Source: Stenotrophomonas chelatiphaga (GTDB taxonomy: Bacteria; Pseudomonadota; Gammaproteobacteria; Xanthomonadales; Xanthomonadaceae). From it: a stretch of 64,000 bases of DNA. Shown one piece after another: positions 1-8,417 of this stretch; within the stretch, counting starts at the first letter, position 1, and each line of letters opens with the position of its first letter. The notes beneath the pieces were generated by a model. That model had not been told where the DNA came from. It searched no databases and saw only the letters and a list, made by a program, of their open reading frames with translations. The stretch is from NCBI RefSeq assembly GCF_001431535.1, contig NZ_LDJK01000013.1:26011-90010 (forward strand), read 5' to 3'. The translations under genes and the position numbers were made by a program.

Positions 1-55
1 GACAAGGAAGCAGGGATGTCCCGAGTGTACGTGACAGCGCGATGACGCGGAATGA

Positions 56-988
56 TCAGCGCCGTCCACGGTCCAGCCAGCAGGCCAGCCCCTGTGCATT
101 GAGCTCGATGTCCATCGCCAGCACGCTGGCGACCGCGTCCTGGTCCAGCGCGCAGCCGTGGGCCAGCGCGCGCTCCAGGTACAGCGCGCGCAACGCCGCA
201 CGCAGATGGCGATGACGGTCCGGGCGGCCATCGCACTGGCGCCCGATCGCCACCATCGCATCGATCTGCTCGAGCAGGTCTTCGGCGCGCGCTTCCACCG
301 CGTCCACGCGACCGTAGTGGGTCAGGTACATCGCCACGGGCTGGTAAGCCAGCATCCGGCGGATGGAATCCTTCAACGGCTCGGGATCGAACTGCACCGG
401 CGAGGACGTGGGGATGATGAAGGCGCCCTGCGCGCTGTCCAGTTCCCGGTAGGACAGGCCGAAGGTATCGCCGGTGAACCAGCTGCGGCTGCGCGCGTCC
501 CACACGCAGTAATGGTGCTGCGCATGGCCGGGCGTATGCATCAGTACCAACTCACGCCCGGCCAGGTCGATGCGCTGGCCCTCTTCGGCCACCACCACGC
601 GCTCGGCCGGGATCGGCTCGATGCGGCCATAGCTGCGTGCGATTTCCTCCTCGCCATACACCGCCGTGGCACCGGCGATCAGTCGCGCCGGATCGATCAT
701 GTGCGGCGCACCACGCGGATGCAGTACCGCGCGCGCATTGGGCAGGTGCTGCATCAGCGTGCCGGCGCCACCGGCGTGGTCCAGGTGCACGTGGGTCAGC
801 AGCAGCCAGTCCACCGCCTGCGGCTGCAGCCCGGCATCGGCCAGGGCCTGCAGCATCGCCGGCACCGCCAGCGAGGTGCCGCAGTCGATGAAGGCGGCAC
901 GGCCGTTTTCCACCACCAGGTAGGCTGCGTCGAAGTCGGCGCGCTGGAACCCGGTATCGATGGTGTGGATGCTGGGATCGGCGGTCAT
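56..988 (-). CDS. MBL-fold metallo-hydrolase
   Basis: Probable metal-dependent hydrolase of the metallo-beta-lactamase fold, 310 aa. The metal-binding signature THVHLDH is at residues 65-71, a second histidine lies in the TPGH motif near 152-155, TGD is near 172-174 and a late LTHYG histidine is near 233. This is the full ligand set for a two-metal glyoxalase II-like site. There is no signal peptide, so it is probably cytoplasmic. The C-terminal third (about 240-310) is helical and has no motif I recognise. The substrate cannot be told from sequence; related proteins are annotated as generic hydrolases. It starts at an ATG and runs in the same direction as the small membrane protein and trpS upstream. 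Confidence 0.85.
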   Translation of the reverse strand: MTADPSIHTIDTGFQRADFDAAYLVVENGRAAFIDCGTSLAVPAMLQALADAGLQPQAVDWLLLTHVHLDHAGGAGTLMQHLPNARAVLHPRGAPHMIDPARLIAGATAVYGEEEIARSYGRIEPIPAERVVVAEEGQRIDLAGRELVLMHTPGHAQHHYCVWDARSRSWFTGDTFGLSYRELDSAQGAFIIPTSSPVQFDPEPLKDSIRRMLAYQPVAMYLTHYGRVDAVEARAEDLLEQIDAMVAIGRQCDGRPDRHRHLRAALRALYLERALAHGCALDQDAVASVLAMDIELNAQGLACWLDRGRR

Positions 989-1076
989 CGACGCGCACCT
1001 GGCAGGATCAGGAACAGACGGCCATGGTAGGCGCGCGGACGCGTGCGTTCGATGCGGCTTTGGTCGGAGGCCCGCG

Positions 1077-1379
1077 TCAGGACCTGCGCAGCAGCCAGTG
1101 CGGGCGCAGCAGCAGCGCGGTGACCATCACCGCCAGGAACGCGCCGTAGGCATACAGCACGGCCAGCACCTGCGGCCAGATCGGGCCGGCATCGGACTGC
1201 GCCCTGCCCAGCTGGAACCCCCAGTGCATGGACAGCACGCTCAGCACCAGGGCCAGCAGCAGCGCCGCCGTGTCGAAGGCACGCCGTCGCGCGCAACGCG
1301 GCTGGCGCGGGTACCACCAGAACAGCCCACCGAGCAGCACGAACCAGGGCAGGAACAGCAGCAACGACAACCAGGCCAT
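1077..1379 (-). CDS. small membrane protein of unknown function
   Basis: 100 aa with about three hydrophobic segments (residues 2-22, 35-55 and 68-90) separated by arginine-rich stretches, so probably an inner-membrane protein. No family is recognised. It lies 28 nt downstream of trpS on the same strand and may share its transcript. The last residues (LLRRS) are basic. Function unknown; coding status rests on length, membrane-like composition and position. Confidence 0.6.
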   Translation of the reverse strand: MAWLSLLLFLPWFVLLGGLFWWYPRQPRCARRRAFDTAALLLALVLSVLSMHWGFQLGRAQSDAGPIWPQVLAVLYAYGAFLAVMVTALLLRPHWLLRRS

Positions 1380-1407
1380 CGGCAGATCCTCGGTTGAGAG
1401 GGGGGCG

Positions 1408-2697
1408 TTACCCGGCGTCGCGCAGGGTGGCCAGGGCGGCCAGCACGGCAGCCACTTCGGCTTCCAGCGTGAACAGGTCGCTCTGCAGGGCGTCGCCCTG
1501 CTCGGCCTGCTTCAGCACGGCGATCAGCTGGCCGGCGTCGCGCGGCGAATCAAAGCCCGTGCTCTGCACCAGCAACGTGCCTTCGCCGTCGGTCAGCTTG
1601 AAATAGAAACGGCCATCTTTTTCGCGGTACTGCTTGAACACCGGCGGCGCGCTGCGGGCCAGCTCGGCAGCCGCCGCCCTGGGCACGTCGGCCAGGTCGC
1701 GCAGGCCCACGGCATGGCGCAGTTCCTTCAGCAGCGGCACGGCGTACTGCTCGCGCAGCTGCTGGCCACGACGCCGCAGCAGCGCTTCGATCTTCTCCGG
1801 TTCGGCCATCAGCGCTTCGTAACGCTCGCGCAGCGGCGACAGTTCGGCATCGATGCGCTCGAACAACTGCTGCTTGGCATCACCCCAGCTGATGCCCTCG
1901 GCGAAGGCCTTGGCAAAGCCGGCGGTCTGTTCCGGCGTGGCGAATGCCTGGTACATCTGGAACAGGGCCGAGCCTTCGGTGTCCTTCGGCTCACCCGGCG
2001 CACGCGAATCGGTCAGGATGGAGAACACCAGCTTCTTCAGCGTTTCGCGCGGGGCGAACAACGGAATGGTGTTGCTGTAGCTCTTGCTCATCTTGCGGCC
2101 ATCCAGGCCTGCCAGCGTAGCGACCTGTTCGTCGATCACCACCTCCGGCAGCGGGAAGTACTCCTTGCCGTAGACGTGGTTGAAGCGCTGGCCGAAGTCG
2201 CGTGCCATCTCGATGTGCTGGATCTGGTCACGTCCCACCGGCACGCGGTTGGCCTTGAAGATCAGGATGTCGGCGGCCATCAGCACCGGGTACATGAACA
2301 ACCCGGCGCTCACGCCGGCGTCCGGGTCCAGCCCCTCGGCCTCGTTCTTGTCGATGGCCGCCTTGTAGGCATGCGCACGGTTGAGGATGCCCTTGCTGGC
2401 GACCACGGTCAGGAACCACATCAGCTCGTTGGTTTCCGGGATGTCGCTCTGCCGGTAGAACCACACCTGTTCCGGATCCAGCCCGCAGGCCAGCCAGCTG
2501 GCGGCGATTTCCAGCGTGGATCGCTGGGTGCGCGCCGGCTCCTGCGCCTTGATCAGGCTGTGCAGGTCGGCCAGGAAGAAGAAGCTCTCGATGCCCTGCG
2601 CACGGCTGGCGGCGATGGCGGGGCGGATGGCGCCGACATAGTTGCCCAGGTGCGGGGTGCCGGAGGGGGTGATGCCGGTAAGGACTCGGGTGGTCAT
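1408..2697 (-). CDS. trpS: tryptophanyl-tRNA synthetase with C-terminal extension
   Basis: Charges tRNA-Trp with tryptophan in the cytoplasm; class Ic synthetase. The HIGH-like motif PSGTPHLGNY is at residues 11-20 and GRKMSKS at 200-206, so both ATP-binding signatures are intact. The open frame continues upstream to 3300, but the ATG at 2697 begins the conserved MTTRVLTGITPSG start and the rest would overlap a + strand gene. At 429 aa it is about 95 aa longer than the E. coli enzyme. Residues about 348-399 (core GRFYFKLTDGEGTLLVQSTG) resemble the small DUF1508/YegP-type domain, so this looks like a fusion. Very confident in the synthetase, moderately in the extra domain. Confidence 0.96.
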   Translation of the reverse strand: MTTRVLTGITPSGTPHLGNYVGAIRPAIAASRAQGIESFFFLADLHSLIKAQEPARTQRSTLEIAASWLACGLDPEQVWFYRQSDIPETNELMWFLTVVASKGILNRAHAYKAAIDKNEAEGLDPDAGVSAGLFMYPVLMAADILIFKANRVPVGRDQIQHIEMARDFGQRFNHVYGKEYFPLPEVVIDEQVATLAGLDGRKMSKSYSNTIPLFAPRETLKKLVFSILTDSRAPGEPKDTEGSALFQMYQAFATPEQTAGFAKAFAEGISWGDAKQQLFERIDAELSPLRERYEALMAEPEKIEALLRRRGQQLREQYAVPLLKELRHAVGLRDLADVPRAAAAELARSAPPVFKQYREKDGRFYFKLTDGEGTLLVQSTGFDSPRDAGQLIAVLKQAEQGDALQSDLFTLEAEVAAVLAALATLRDAG

Positions 2698-2808
2698 GAC
2701 TGCTCGACGGGAAACCTTCGGTGAACGGCGCCAGTTTACCCTTGCTGGCGCAACCCCGTCGGCCCTGTTCGGGCGTTTGCGCTGGAGACCCCGCCGTGGA
2801 GAACCCGG

Positions 2809-3633
2809 ATGAAGCGCCTGTTGCTGCCCCTGTTGAGCGTTGCCCTGCTGGCCGGCTTCAAGCCGGCACCGCCGATGATCACCCCGCAACCCTCGCGGAT
2901 CGCGAGTGGACCGGTGTTCCTGACCCTGCTGGACCGCGATAGCGGCGGGCTGCTGCCACAGTACGCGCACGATGGCCAACGCTGGACCCCGGGCGAACGC
3001 GGGCACCGCTATGGCGTGCGCCTGCGCAACGCCAGCCCGCAGCGCGTGCTGGTGGTGCTGTCGGTGGATGGCATCAACGCCATCAGTGGCGAACAGGCCA
3101 CGCCCGCCCAGACCGGCTACGTGCTCAACCCGTGGCAGACCACCGACATCACCGGCTGGCGGAAGTCCAACGATGAAGTGGCGCAGTTCGTCTTCAGCAG
3201 CCCGCGCGACAGCTATGCCGAACGCACCGGGCGCGGGGACAACCTGGGCGTAGTCGGCATCGCGGTGTTCAACGAACGCGATGCCGTGCGCTGGGAGCAT
3301 CGGCCGGCCGCGCCACTGCGCCGCGCCGCGCCTGCCCCTGCCCCTGCCGCGACCCAGGATGCCGGCAGCAGTGCGTCACGGGTGATGGCCGAACCCGCGC
3401 AGGCGCCGACGCAGCGGCTGGGCACCGCACATGGCGAACGCGAGGCCTCATCGGTTCGCAACACCGCCTTCGAACGCGCCACCACCGATCCGGTCCAGGT
3501 CGTCCAGCTGCGCTATGACAGTGCACGCAACCTGCGCGCGCGCGGGATAATTCTTGATCGTCCCGCGCATGCGGCCGAACGCGAGCCGCAGGCGTTCCCC
3601 GATCACTACGTGCCCGACCCGCCGCGCCGCTGA
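2809..3633 (+). CDS. secreted protein of unknown function
   Basis: 274 aa with a short signal peptide (MKRLLLPLLSVALLAG), so exported, probably periplasmic. The central part, about residues 30-155, is well structured and includes VVLSVDGINAISG and a GWRKSNDEVAQF stretch. It is followed by an Ala/Pro-rich linker near 165-185 and a less conserved tail. I do not recognise a named family. It is transcribed divergently from trpS with about 110 nt between start codons, and is followed by a bidirectional terminator-like hairpin. Confidence 0.75.
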   Translation: MKRLLLPLLSVALLAGFKPAPPMITPQPSRIASGPVFLTLLDRDSGGLLPQYAHDGQRWTPGERGHRYGVRLRNASPQRVLVVLSVDGINAISGEQATPAQTGYVLNPWQTTDITGWRKSNDEVAQFVFSSPRDSYAERTGRGDNLGVVGIAVFNERDAVRWEHRPAAPLRRAAPAPAPAATQDAGSSASRVMAEPAQAPTQRLGTAHGEREASSVRNTAFERATTDPVQVVQLRYDSARNLRARGIILDRPAHAAEREPQAFPDHYVPDPPRR

Positions 3634-3648
3634 GACCGGATCGCGCAC

Positions 3649-3680
3649 AAAAAAAACGGGCCATGAAGGCCCGTTTTTCT
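3649..3680. terminator. bidirectional intrinsic terminator
   Basis: ACGGGCC-ATGAA-GGCCCGT stem-loop flanked by an A-tract on the left and a T-tract on the right, so it can terminate transcription in both directions. It sits between two convergent genes, the secreted protein (+) and csbD (-). Confidence 0.85.
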
Positions 3681-3700
3681 ACCGGTTTCAACCGCCCGAC

Positions 3701-3922
<222 letters not shown>

Positions 3923-4061
3923 GTGCGTTGGCCTCTTGAGTGAAGTACGTCATGTGTTACCGCACCTGCAGAATGCGCCAATGAACGTTGAGCAGCAGTC
4001 AAGCAGAGATGAAGCACGTGCTCACTTCGTTGAACGGATGCCATTGCCAAGCGCAAAACAA

Positions 4062-4087
4062 AAAAGGCCGGGAAATCCCGGCCTTTT
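4062..4087 (-). terminator. intrinsic terminator after entericidin genes
   Basis: Near-perfect stem AAAAGGCCGGG-AAAT-CCCGGCCTTTT located 24 nt past the stop of the downstream entericidin gene. The leftward transcript would end in a U-run. It separates the entericidins from csbD. Confidence 0.85.
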
Positions 4088-4110
4088 CACTACTGAGCTG
4101 CTTGCGCGGA

Positions 4111-4248
4111 TCAGTTCTTGCGGGCGGCGTCTTCGACCTTCTCGCCAGCACCCTGCACGTCCTTGCCGGCACCGGCAACGGTATTGCAGCCGGCCAGCAT
4201 GGCGACCGAGAACATCGACAGCAGCATCAGGGAAATTACACGCTTCAT
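4111..4248 (-). CDS. entericidin-like lipoprotein (downstream copy)
   Basis: 45 aa protein below the usual ORF cut-off. It begins MKRVISLMLLSMFSVAMLAG followed by CNTVAGAGKDVQ, a lipoprotein signal with lipobox LAGC (Cys21), then the entericidin core GAGKDVQGAGEKVEDAA. GGAGAG lies 5 nt before the ATG as a good ribosome site. Entericidins A and B of E. coli form an antidote/toxin lipoprotein pair linked to cell lysis under stress. This copy has no extra cysteines in its tail, unlike its upstream neighbour. Which of the two corresponds to A or B cannot be decided from sequence. Confidence 0.85.
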   Translation of the reverse strand: MKRVISLMLLSMFSVAMLAGCNTVAGAGKDVQGAGEKVEDAARKN

Positions 4249-4314
4249 AGGGACTCTCCAGTTTGATTTAAGAAACCACCGCGGCGGCGGTGCAGACGGC
4301 GGAAAAGCCGTTGA

Positions 4315-4467
4315 TCAGCACTTGCCGTTTTTGCAGTCCTGCGCCGTATCGTGGACGGCCTCGCCAGCCCCCTGCATGTCCTTGCCGGCACCGGCAACGG
4401 TATTGCAGGCAGTCAGCGAACCGGCAGTACACAACGCCAGCAGCAGTACGGAAAAAATGCGTTTCAT
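4315..4467 (-). CDS. entericidin-like lipoprotein (upstream copy)
   Basis: 50 aa: MKRIFSVLLLALCTAGSLTA then CNTVAGAGKDMQGAGEAVHD. Lipobox LTAC gives lipidation at Cys21, followed by the entericidin core, then a tail (TAQDCKNGKC) with two further cysteines. GAGAAG just before the ATG serves as ribosome site. It is tandem with the copy at 4111-4248, 66 nt apart, and the two core regions are nearly identical, so this is a duplication. The pair is closed by the terminator at 4062-4087. Expected in the envelope as small membrane lipoproteins. Confidence 0.85.
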   Translation of the reverse strand: MKRIFSVLLLALCTAGSLTACNTVAGAGKDMQGAGEAVHDTAQDCKNGKC

Positions 4468-4609
4468 CGACTTCTCCTTCTCAGGTCACGGCGTCCGGAA
4501 CGACCCGGGCGTGCCGCGTGAAGTGCAATCTGGCGCGCGTCGCGTGGAGCGAGTGTGAACGAGCAGCGGATCGGTTCATGCGGCGCCTCCCCGACGCCGC
4601 GCCCGGGCC

Positions 4610-5527
4610 TCAATCGCGCATCAGCGTGGACTTCCCGAACAGGCTCTCCACCAGGTCCACCGCCAGCTTCGCGGTGGCGTTGTGGTCATCCAGCAGCGGG
4701 TTGAGCTCGACGATGTCCAGCGAGCCCATGCGCCCGCTGTCGGCGATCATCTCCATCACCAGCTGGGCCTCGCGGTAGTTCACCCCGCCCGGCACCGTGG
4801 TGCCCACGCCCGGGGCGATGCTGGGGTCGAGGAAATCGACGTCGAAGCTCACGTGCAGGTGGGTGTTGGCAGTGATCCCGTCCAGCGCGGCCTCCATCGT
4901 CCGCTTCATGCCGGCCTCGTCGATGTAGCGCATGTCATACACATCCACCCGATGGGTCTTGATCAGTCGCTTTTCTTCCGGGTCCACCGAACGGATGCCG
5001 ATCTGGCGCACCTGGGAGGGCAGGATCGCCGGCGCATCGCCGCCGAGCCGGGTCAGCGCATCCGGCCCCAGCCCGCACAGGCACGCCACCGGCATGCCGT
5101 GCACGTTGCCGGACGGGGTGATGTCGCTGGTGTTGAAATCCGAATGCGCGTCCAGCCACAGCACGCGCAGGTCCTTGCCCTGTTCGCGGCACCAGCGCGC
5201 CACCGCAGTCACCGACCCGACACCCAGGCAATGATCGCCGCCGAGCATGATCGGCATGCGTCCGGCGCGCAGTTCGGACAGGCTGGCTTCCATCAGCACC
5301 CGGTTCCACTCCACCACTTCGTCCAGGTGGCGGTAGCCGTGCACCGGTGCGGTCCAGGGATTACGCGGCCCGTCCAGATTGCCGACGTCACGCACGTCCA
5401 CGCCGCGGGCGCTCAGCGCTTCGGCCAGGCCGGCAATGCGCAGGGCTTCCGGCCCCAGGCGTGCGCCGCGATCGCCGGCCCCGATATCCGTAGGCACGCC
5501 AATCAGCGAGACGGGAAGATGCGTCAT
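4610..5527 (-). CDS. rocF: arginase
   Basis: Hydrolyses arginine to ornithine and urea using a binuclear Mn centre. The ureohydrolase signatures are all present: GGDH at residues 96-99, DAHSD at 126-130 and SFDVDFLDP at 227-235. Its 305 aa is the standard length. The N-terminus VSLIGVPTDIGAG favours arginase over agmatinase. It is transcribed divergently from the roadblock gene across a 234-nt gap, with no other arginine gene beside it. Confidence 0.92.
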   Translation of the reverse strand: MTHLPVSLIGVPTDIGAGDRGARLGPEALRIAGLAEALSARGVDVRDVGNLDGPRNPWTAPVHGYRHLDEVVEWNRVLMEASLSELRAGRMPIMLGGDHCLGVGSVTAVARWCREQGKDLRVLWLDAHSDFNTSDITPSGNVHGMPVACLCGLGPDALTRLGGDAPAILPSQVRQIGIRSVDPEEKRLIKTHRVDVYDMRYIDEAGMKRTMEAALDGITANTHLHVSFDVDFLDPSIAPGVGTTVPGGVNYREAQLVMEMIADSGRMGSLDIVELNPLLDDHNATAKLAVDLVESLFGKSTLMRD

Positions 5528-5761
5528 GGAAACCTCGTTCAGGACAAAAGAAACAGTCTAGCCAGCGCGCCCACGCTGTACTCGCGGCGCTGCAGCAGGC
5601 GAGGTGCCCGACGCATTCTGCCCACCGTTCGGGTCCGAAGAATTGCAGGCGCGTCAAAGCGTTGGCGCACGCGGGAGGTGAAGATCCATTACAAAACCGG
5701 TCAGATATACTGTGCTACGGTTCACACTTTCAACCCTCCGCGGTTGATAAAAAGCATCGCC
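5528..5761. promoter_or_regulatory. divergent intergenic region, arginase / roadblock cassette
   Basis: Spacer between two divergent starts. On the + strand it holds a TATACT hexamer at 5706-5711, a plausible -10, without a convincing -35. An inverted repeat TCAACC-N6-GGTTGA lies at 5730-5747, directly before the roadblock start; it could be an operator or a 5'UTR hairpin. No protein gene is seen. Confidence 0.4.
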
Positions 5762-6250
5762 ATGGATCGTATCGATCCAGGTTCCAGGGGGAAACCAGTG
5801 CAGCGCAGTGCCATCAACCAGATCGTTCGCAGCGCGACCGGCGAAAGCCTGCCGGCGCGGCATCTTTACGATGCATCCCGTATCGAAGACATCTTCCGCC
5901 AGGCACGCGAACGCGAGCCGGGCCTGACCCTGCTCCTGCTGTCCACCGCCGATGGCCGCGCGGTAGCGGAGGATTCGGTGCTGGGCGTGGACGGCCGTCG
6001 GCTGGCCGCGATGGCCAACTCCTTCCTCACGCTGGGCGAAACGGTGTCGCGCGAGTTGTCACTCAGCGAAGCCGAACACGCCACCGTGTGCACCCGCCAG
6101 GGCAACGTCGTGCTGATCCGGGTCAACGCGGACAAGCCGATGACGCTCACCGCCGTCGCGGCGGTGGAGGTCAACCTGGCCGTACTGCTGTTCCACGCAC
6201 GCGAATGCGCCGCCAAGCTGGAAACCGCGCTGCGCAGCCGCGCCGCCTGA
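5762..6250 (+). CDS. roadblock/LC7 domain protein 1
   Basis: 162 aa. Residues about 40-150 match the roadblock/LC7 fold, with the characteristic LTLLLLSTADGRAVA strand-turn-strand and MANSFLTLGETVSREL helix, then VLIRVNAD. Bacterial roadblock proteins such as MglB act as partners or GAP-like regulators of small GTPases. The ATG at 5762 is chosen because the frame upstream lacks roadblock character and overlaps arginase. It is the first gene of a four-gene set ending in a small GTPase. About 40 N-terminal residues are an extension of unknown role. Confidence 0.8.
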   Translation: MDRIDPGSRGKPVQRSAINQIVRSATGESLPARHLYDASRIEDIFRQAREREPGLTLLLLSTADGRAVAEDSVLGVDGRRLAAMANSFLTLGETVSRELSLSEAEHATVCTRQGNVVLIRVNADKPMTLTAVAAVEVNLAVLLFHARECAAKLETALRSRAA

Positions 6251-6326
6251 TCGTATTGCCCCGGTTTTTCTACCTCGCAGGCCTTGCTGGCCTGTTTCCC
6301 TCTGCACGACCCAAGAAAGGACGACT

Positions 6327-6686
6327 GTGTCTAAGCTCAACCTGGAAACCCTCAATTCGCTCGCCGGCTTCGTCGGTGCCGCGCTCGTCGACAGCGACAG
6401 TGGCATGGCACTGGCCATGACCGGTGGCGGCGACATCAACCTGGAACTGGCTGCGGCCGGCAACACCGAAGTGGTGCGTGCCAAGCGTCGCGTCGCCCAG
6501 CAGCTGGGCCTGTCGGACACGCTGGAAGACATCCTGATCACGTTGAGCTCGCAGTACCACCTGATCCGCCCGCTGGAAAGCAATCCGATGCTGTTCCTGT
6601 ACGTGGCGCTGGACCGCAGCCGTTCGAACCTGGCGATGGCGCGCCACGAACTGAAGTCCTTCGAAAAGACGCTGGACTTCAGCTGA
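6327..6686 (+). CDS. roadblock/LC7-like protein 2
   Basis: 119 aa, a second roadblock-type protein, more divergent. LVDSDSGMALAMTGGGDINLELAAAG corresponds to the strand-turn-strand and helix 2 pattern (given here by position: about residues 20-45), and MLFLYVALDRSRSNLAMARHEL is the closing strand and helix (about 90-112). The start is GTG at 6327, preceded by AAGAAAGG. It lies 76 nt after roadblock protein 1. Two roadblock proteins could form a homo- or heterodimer that docks the GTPase encoded downstream. Confidence 0.7.
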   Translation: MSKLNLETLNSLAGFVGAALVDSDSGMALAMTGGGDINLELAAAGNTEVVRAKRRVAQQLGLSDTLEDILITLSSQYHLIRPLESNPMLFLYVALDRSRSNLAMARHELKSFEKTLDFS

Positions 6687-6755
6687 GCCGCGCTCGCCCC
6701 ACGCCCGTCGTCGATGCCTGACGCGGGCGTAGCGGGCGACCTGCACTGACTGCCG

Positions 6756-7718
6756 ATGAATACACCGATACGACATTTCCGGGTCGCCCACGCCGGGCTG
6801 GACCTGCTGCACGGTACCCGGCTGAAACTGGCCTGTTCGCTGTTGCTGGCCGAACGCATGGATATCCGCCTGCAGCCGTGGAACGGCGAGCAGGCCGACC
6901 TGCTGGTGGTCGGCGGCGATCCCTCGGCCATGGCCGTCCTGCAGCAGCAGGCACGCACCCAGGGCGTGGCGACACTGCGCATCGTGCGTGGCGCGACGGC
7001 CGCGCCGGGCGTGCTGCCGCACGGTGCCAGCGTGCGTGACATCAACCAGGAGCTGGCGGGGCTGCTGGGCGCGGTGGGCGAAGCACCGGATGCGGCGGAA
7101 CATCCGGCGCCCGCGGGCATGCCGCTGCTGCTGCGTGCGATGCAGTCACCGGCCACTGCCAGCCTGTACCTGCTGCAGCGCGGTGCCACGCGGGTGGTGG
7201 TGGACACCGCCACCCGCAGCCTGGCACTGCCCACCGGCGCGTCCCTGTCGGAAATCGTGCCGTTGCTGGATGACCTGGCATGGTCATCGACGCCGCTGGA
7301 TGCGGACACCTTCCAGCACCAGTACGTGTACCTGCTGCCGCGCCGCCATTCGTTCGAAGCGCTGTATTTCTGCATCGCGCGCCATCGTCCGCAACTGCTG
7401 CCGGCAGTCGCCGCAGGCACCTCGATGCAGCTGCTGCACTGGCCCGACCTGGACCACCGCGACGTGCCCGCCAGCTGGCTGCTGCCCATCGCACGCCTGC
7501 ATGCCGCGTCGTGGACCAGCACCGCGCTGGCCGCGGCGAGCGGTTTGCCGCACGATACCGTGCAATTCCTTTTCTCGGCTGCTGCCAGCAGCGGCCTTGC
7601 CAAGCACCAGGAGAACGCCGTGCTTCCCTCACCGCGCCCCGCGGGCCTTCGCGACTCACGGTTCCTGACCTGGGTCGCACGACGATTCGGGCTGGACCTG
7701 CAGGCGGGTCGCGCATGA
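6756..7718 (+). CDS. unknown protein of the roadblock/GTPase cassette
   Basis: 320 aa with no family I can name. The N-terminal part (about 40-105) has alternating strands and helices, including DLLVVGGDPSAMAVLQQQA, reminiscent of a receiver-like fold but without a clear phospho-acceptor set. The C-terminal part includes TSTALAAASGLPHDTVQFLF, which reads like a winged-helix segment. Its stop overlaps the GTPase start (ATGA at 7715-7718), so the two are translationally coupled. It is probably the effector or scaffold of the switch; this is inference from position only. Confidence 0.65.
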   Translation: MNTPIRHFRVAHAGLDLLHGTRLKLACSLLLAERMDIRLQPWNGEQADLLVVGGDPSAMAVLQQQARTQGVATLRIVRGATAAPGVLPHGASVRDINQELAGLLGAVGEAPDAAEHPAPAGMPLLLRAMQSPATASLYLLQRGATRVVVDTATRSLALPTGASLSEIVPLLDDLAWSSTPLDADTFQHQYVYLLPRRHSFEALYFCIARHRPQLLPAVAAGTSMQLLHWPDLDHRDVPASWLLPIARLHAASWTSTALAAASGLPHDTVQFLFSAAASSGLAKHQENAVLPSPRPAGLRDSRFLTWVARRFGLDLQAGRA

Positions 7719-8251
7719 GCGGTCCGGCCAACAAACTGGTGTTCGTCGGTGGCATGGGCGCGGGCAAGACCACGGCCGTGCGCGCGATTTCCGATGTCGA
7801 ACCGATCAGCACCGAAATGCCGCTGAGCGAGGATGCCACCGCCGACAAGGTGGAAACCACGGTGGCCCTGGATTACAGCTCGATCGAGCTGGATGACGGC
7901 GAACTGCTGCACCTGTACGGCGTGCCGGGCCAGCGCTACCTGGATTTCATGTGGCCGATGGTGTGCGAAGGCGCCCTCGGGGTGATCGTGCTGGTCAGCG
8001 CCGGATCGCCCGATCCGATCGCCACCACGCTGGAACTGCTGCAGGAGTTTTCCCGGATCGCGCCGGATGCCAGCCTGGCGGTCGGCATCACCCGCACCGA
8101 CGAGCACCCGCAGCTGTTGATTCCCACGGTGCGCGATGCGCTGTTCGCCGCCGGCTTCCGCATTCCGGTACTGCGCGTGGATGCGCGCTCGGCCGCACAG
8201 GTGACCTTCCTGGTGCGCTCGCTGCTGTCGCACCGCTACGCCGATTCCTGA
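7715..8251 (+). CDS. small Ras-like GTPase (COG2229 type)
   Basis: 178 aa. The P-loop GGMGAGKTT is at residues 12-20, the switch II motif VPGQRY at 70-75 replaces the usual DTAGQ, and G4 is TRTDE at 126-130. This combination is typical of bacterial small GTPases of the MglA-relative, COG2229 type that travel with roadblock partners. The switch glutamine is kept. It starts at the ATG overlapping the preceding stop. No membrane anchor is visible. It closes the cassette; the next feature is a tRNA on the other strand. Confidence 0.85.
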   Translation: MSGPANKLVFVGGMGAGKTTAVRAISDVEPISTEMPLSEDATADKVETTVALDYSSIELDDGELLHLYGVPGQRYLDFMWPMVCEGALGVIVLVSAGSPDPIATTLELLQEFSRIAPDASLAVGITRTDEHPQLLIPTVRDALFAAGFRIPVLRVDARSAAQVTFLVRSLLSHRYADS

Positions 8252-8296
8252 GCACGGTGCGCCGTCGCCTGCGCGCGGCGGCTGGGCATGACGGGA

Positions 8297-8372
8297 TGGT
8301 GCCGCTTATCCGAATCGAACGGATGACCTACTGTTTACAAGACAGTTGCTCTACCAACTGAGCTAAAGCGGC
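8297..8372 (-). tRNA. tRNA-Thr (anticodon UGU)
   Basis: 76-nt cloverleaf. The acceptor stem is GCCGCTT/AAGCGGC with discriminator A and encoded CCA. The D-arm has AGCTCAGTTGGTAGAGC, the anticodon arm is ACTGT-CTTGTAA-ACAGT with anticodon TGT, and the T-arm carries GTTCGATTC. Confidence 0.97.
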
Positions 8373-8417
8373 ACGGGGTAAGACGCGTTCGTGGCCAGGC
8401 CGCGAAGCACGGCGATT

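Noticed and set aside
2698..3300. Upstream extension of trpS
   Set aside because: Antisense to the exported protein gene, whose signal peptide and composition are more convincing.
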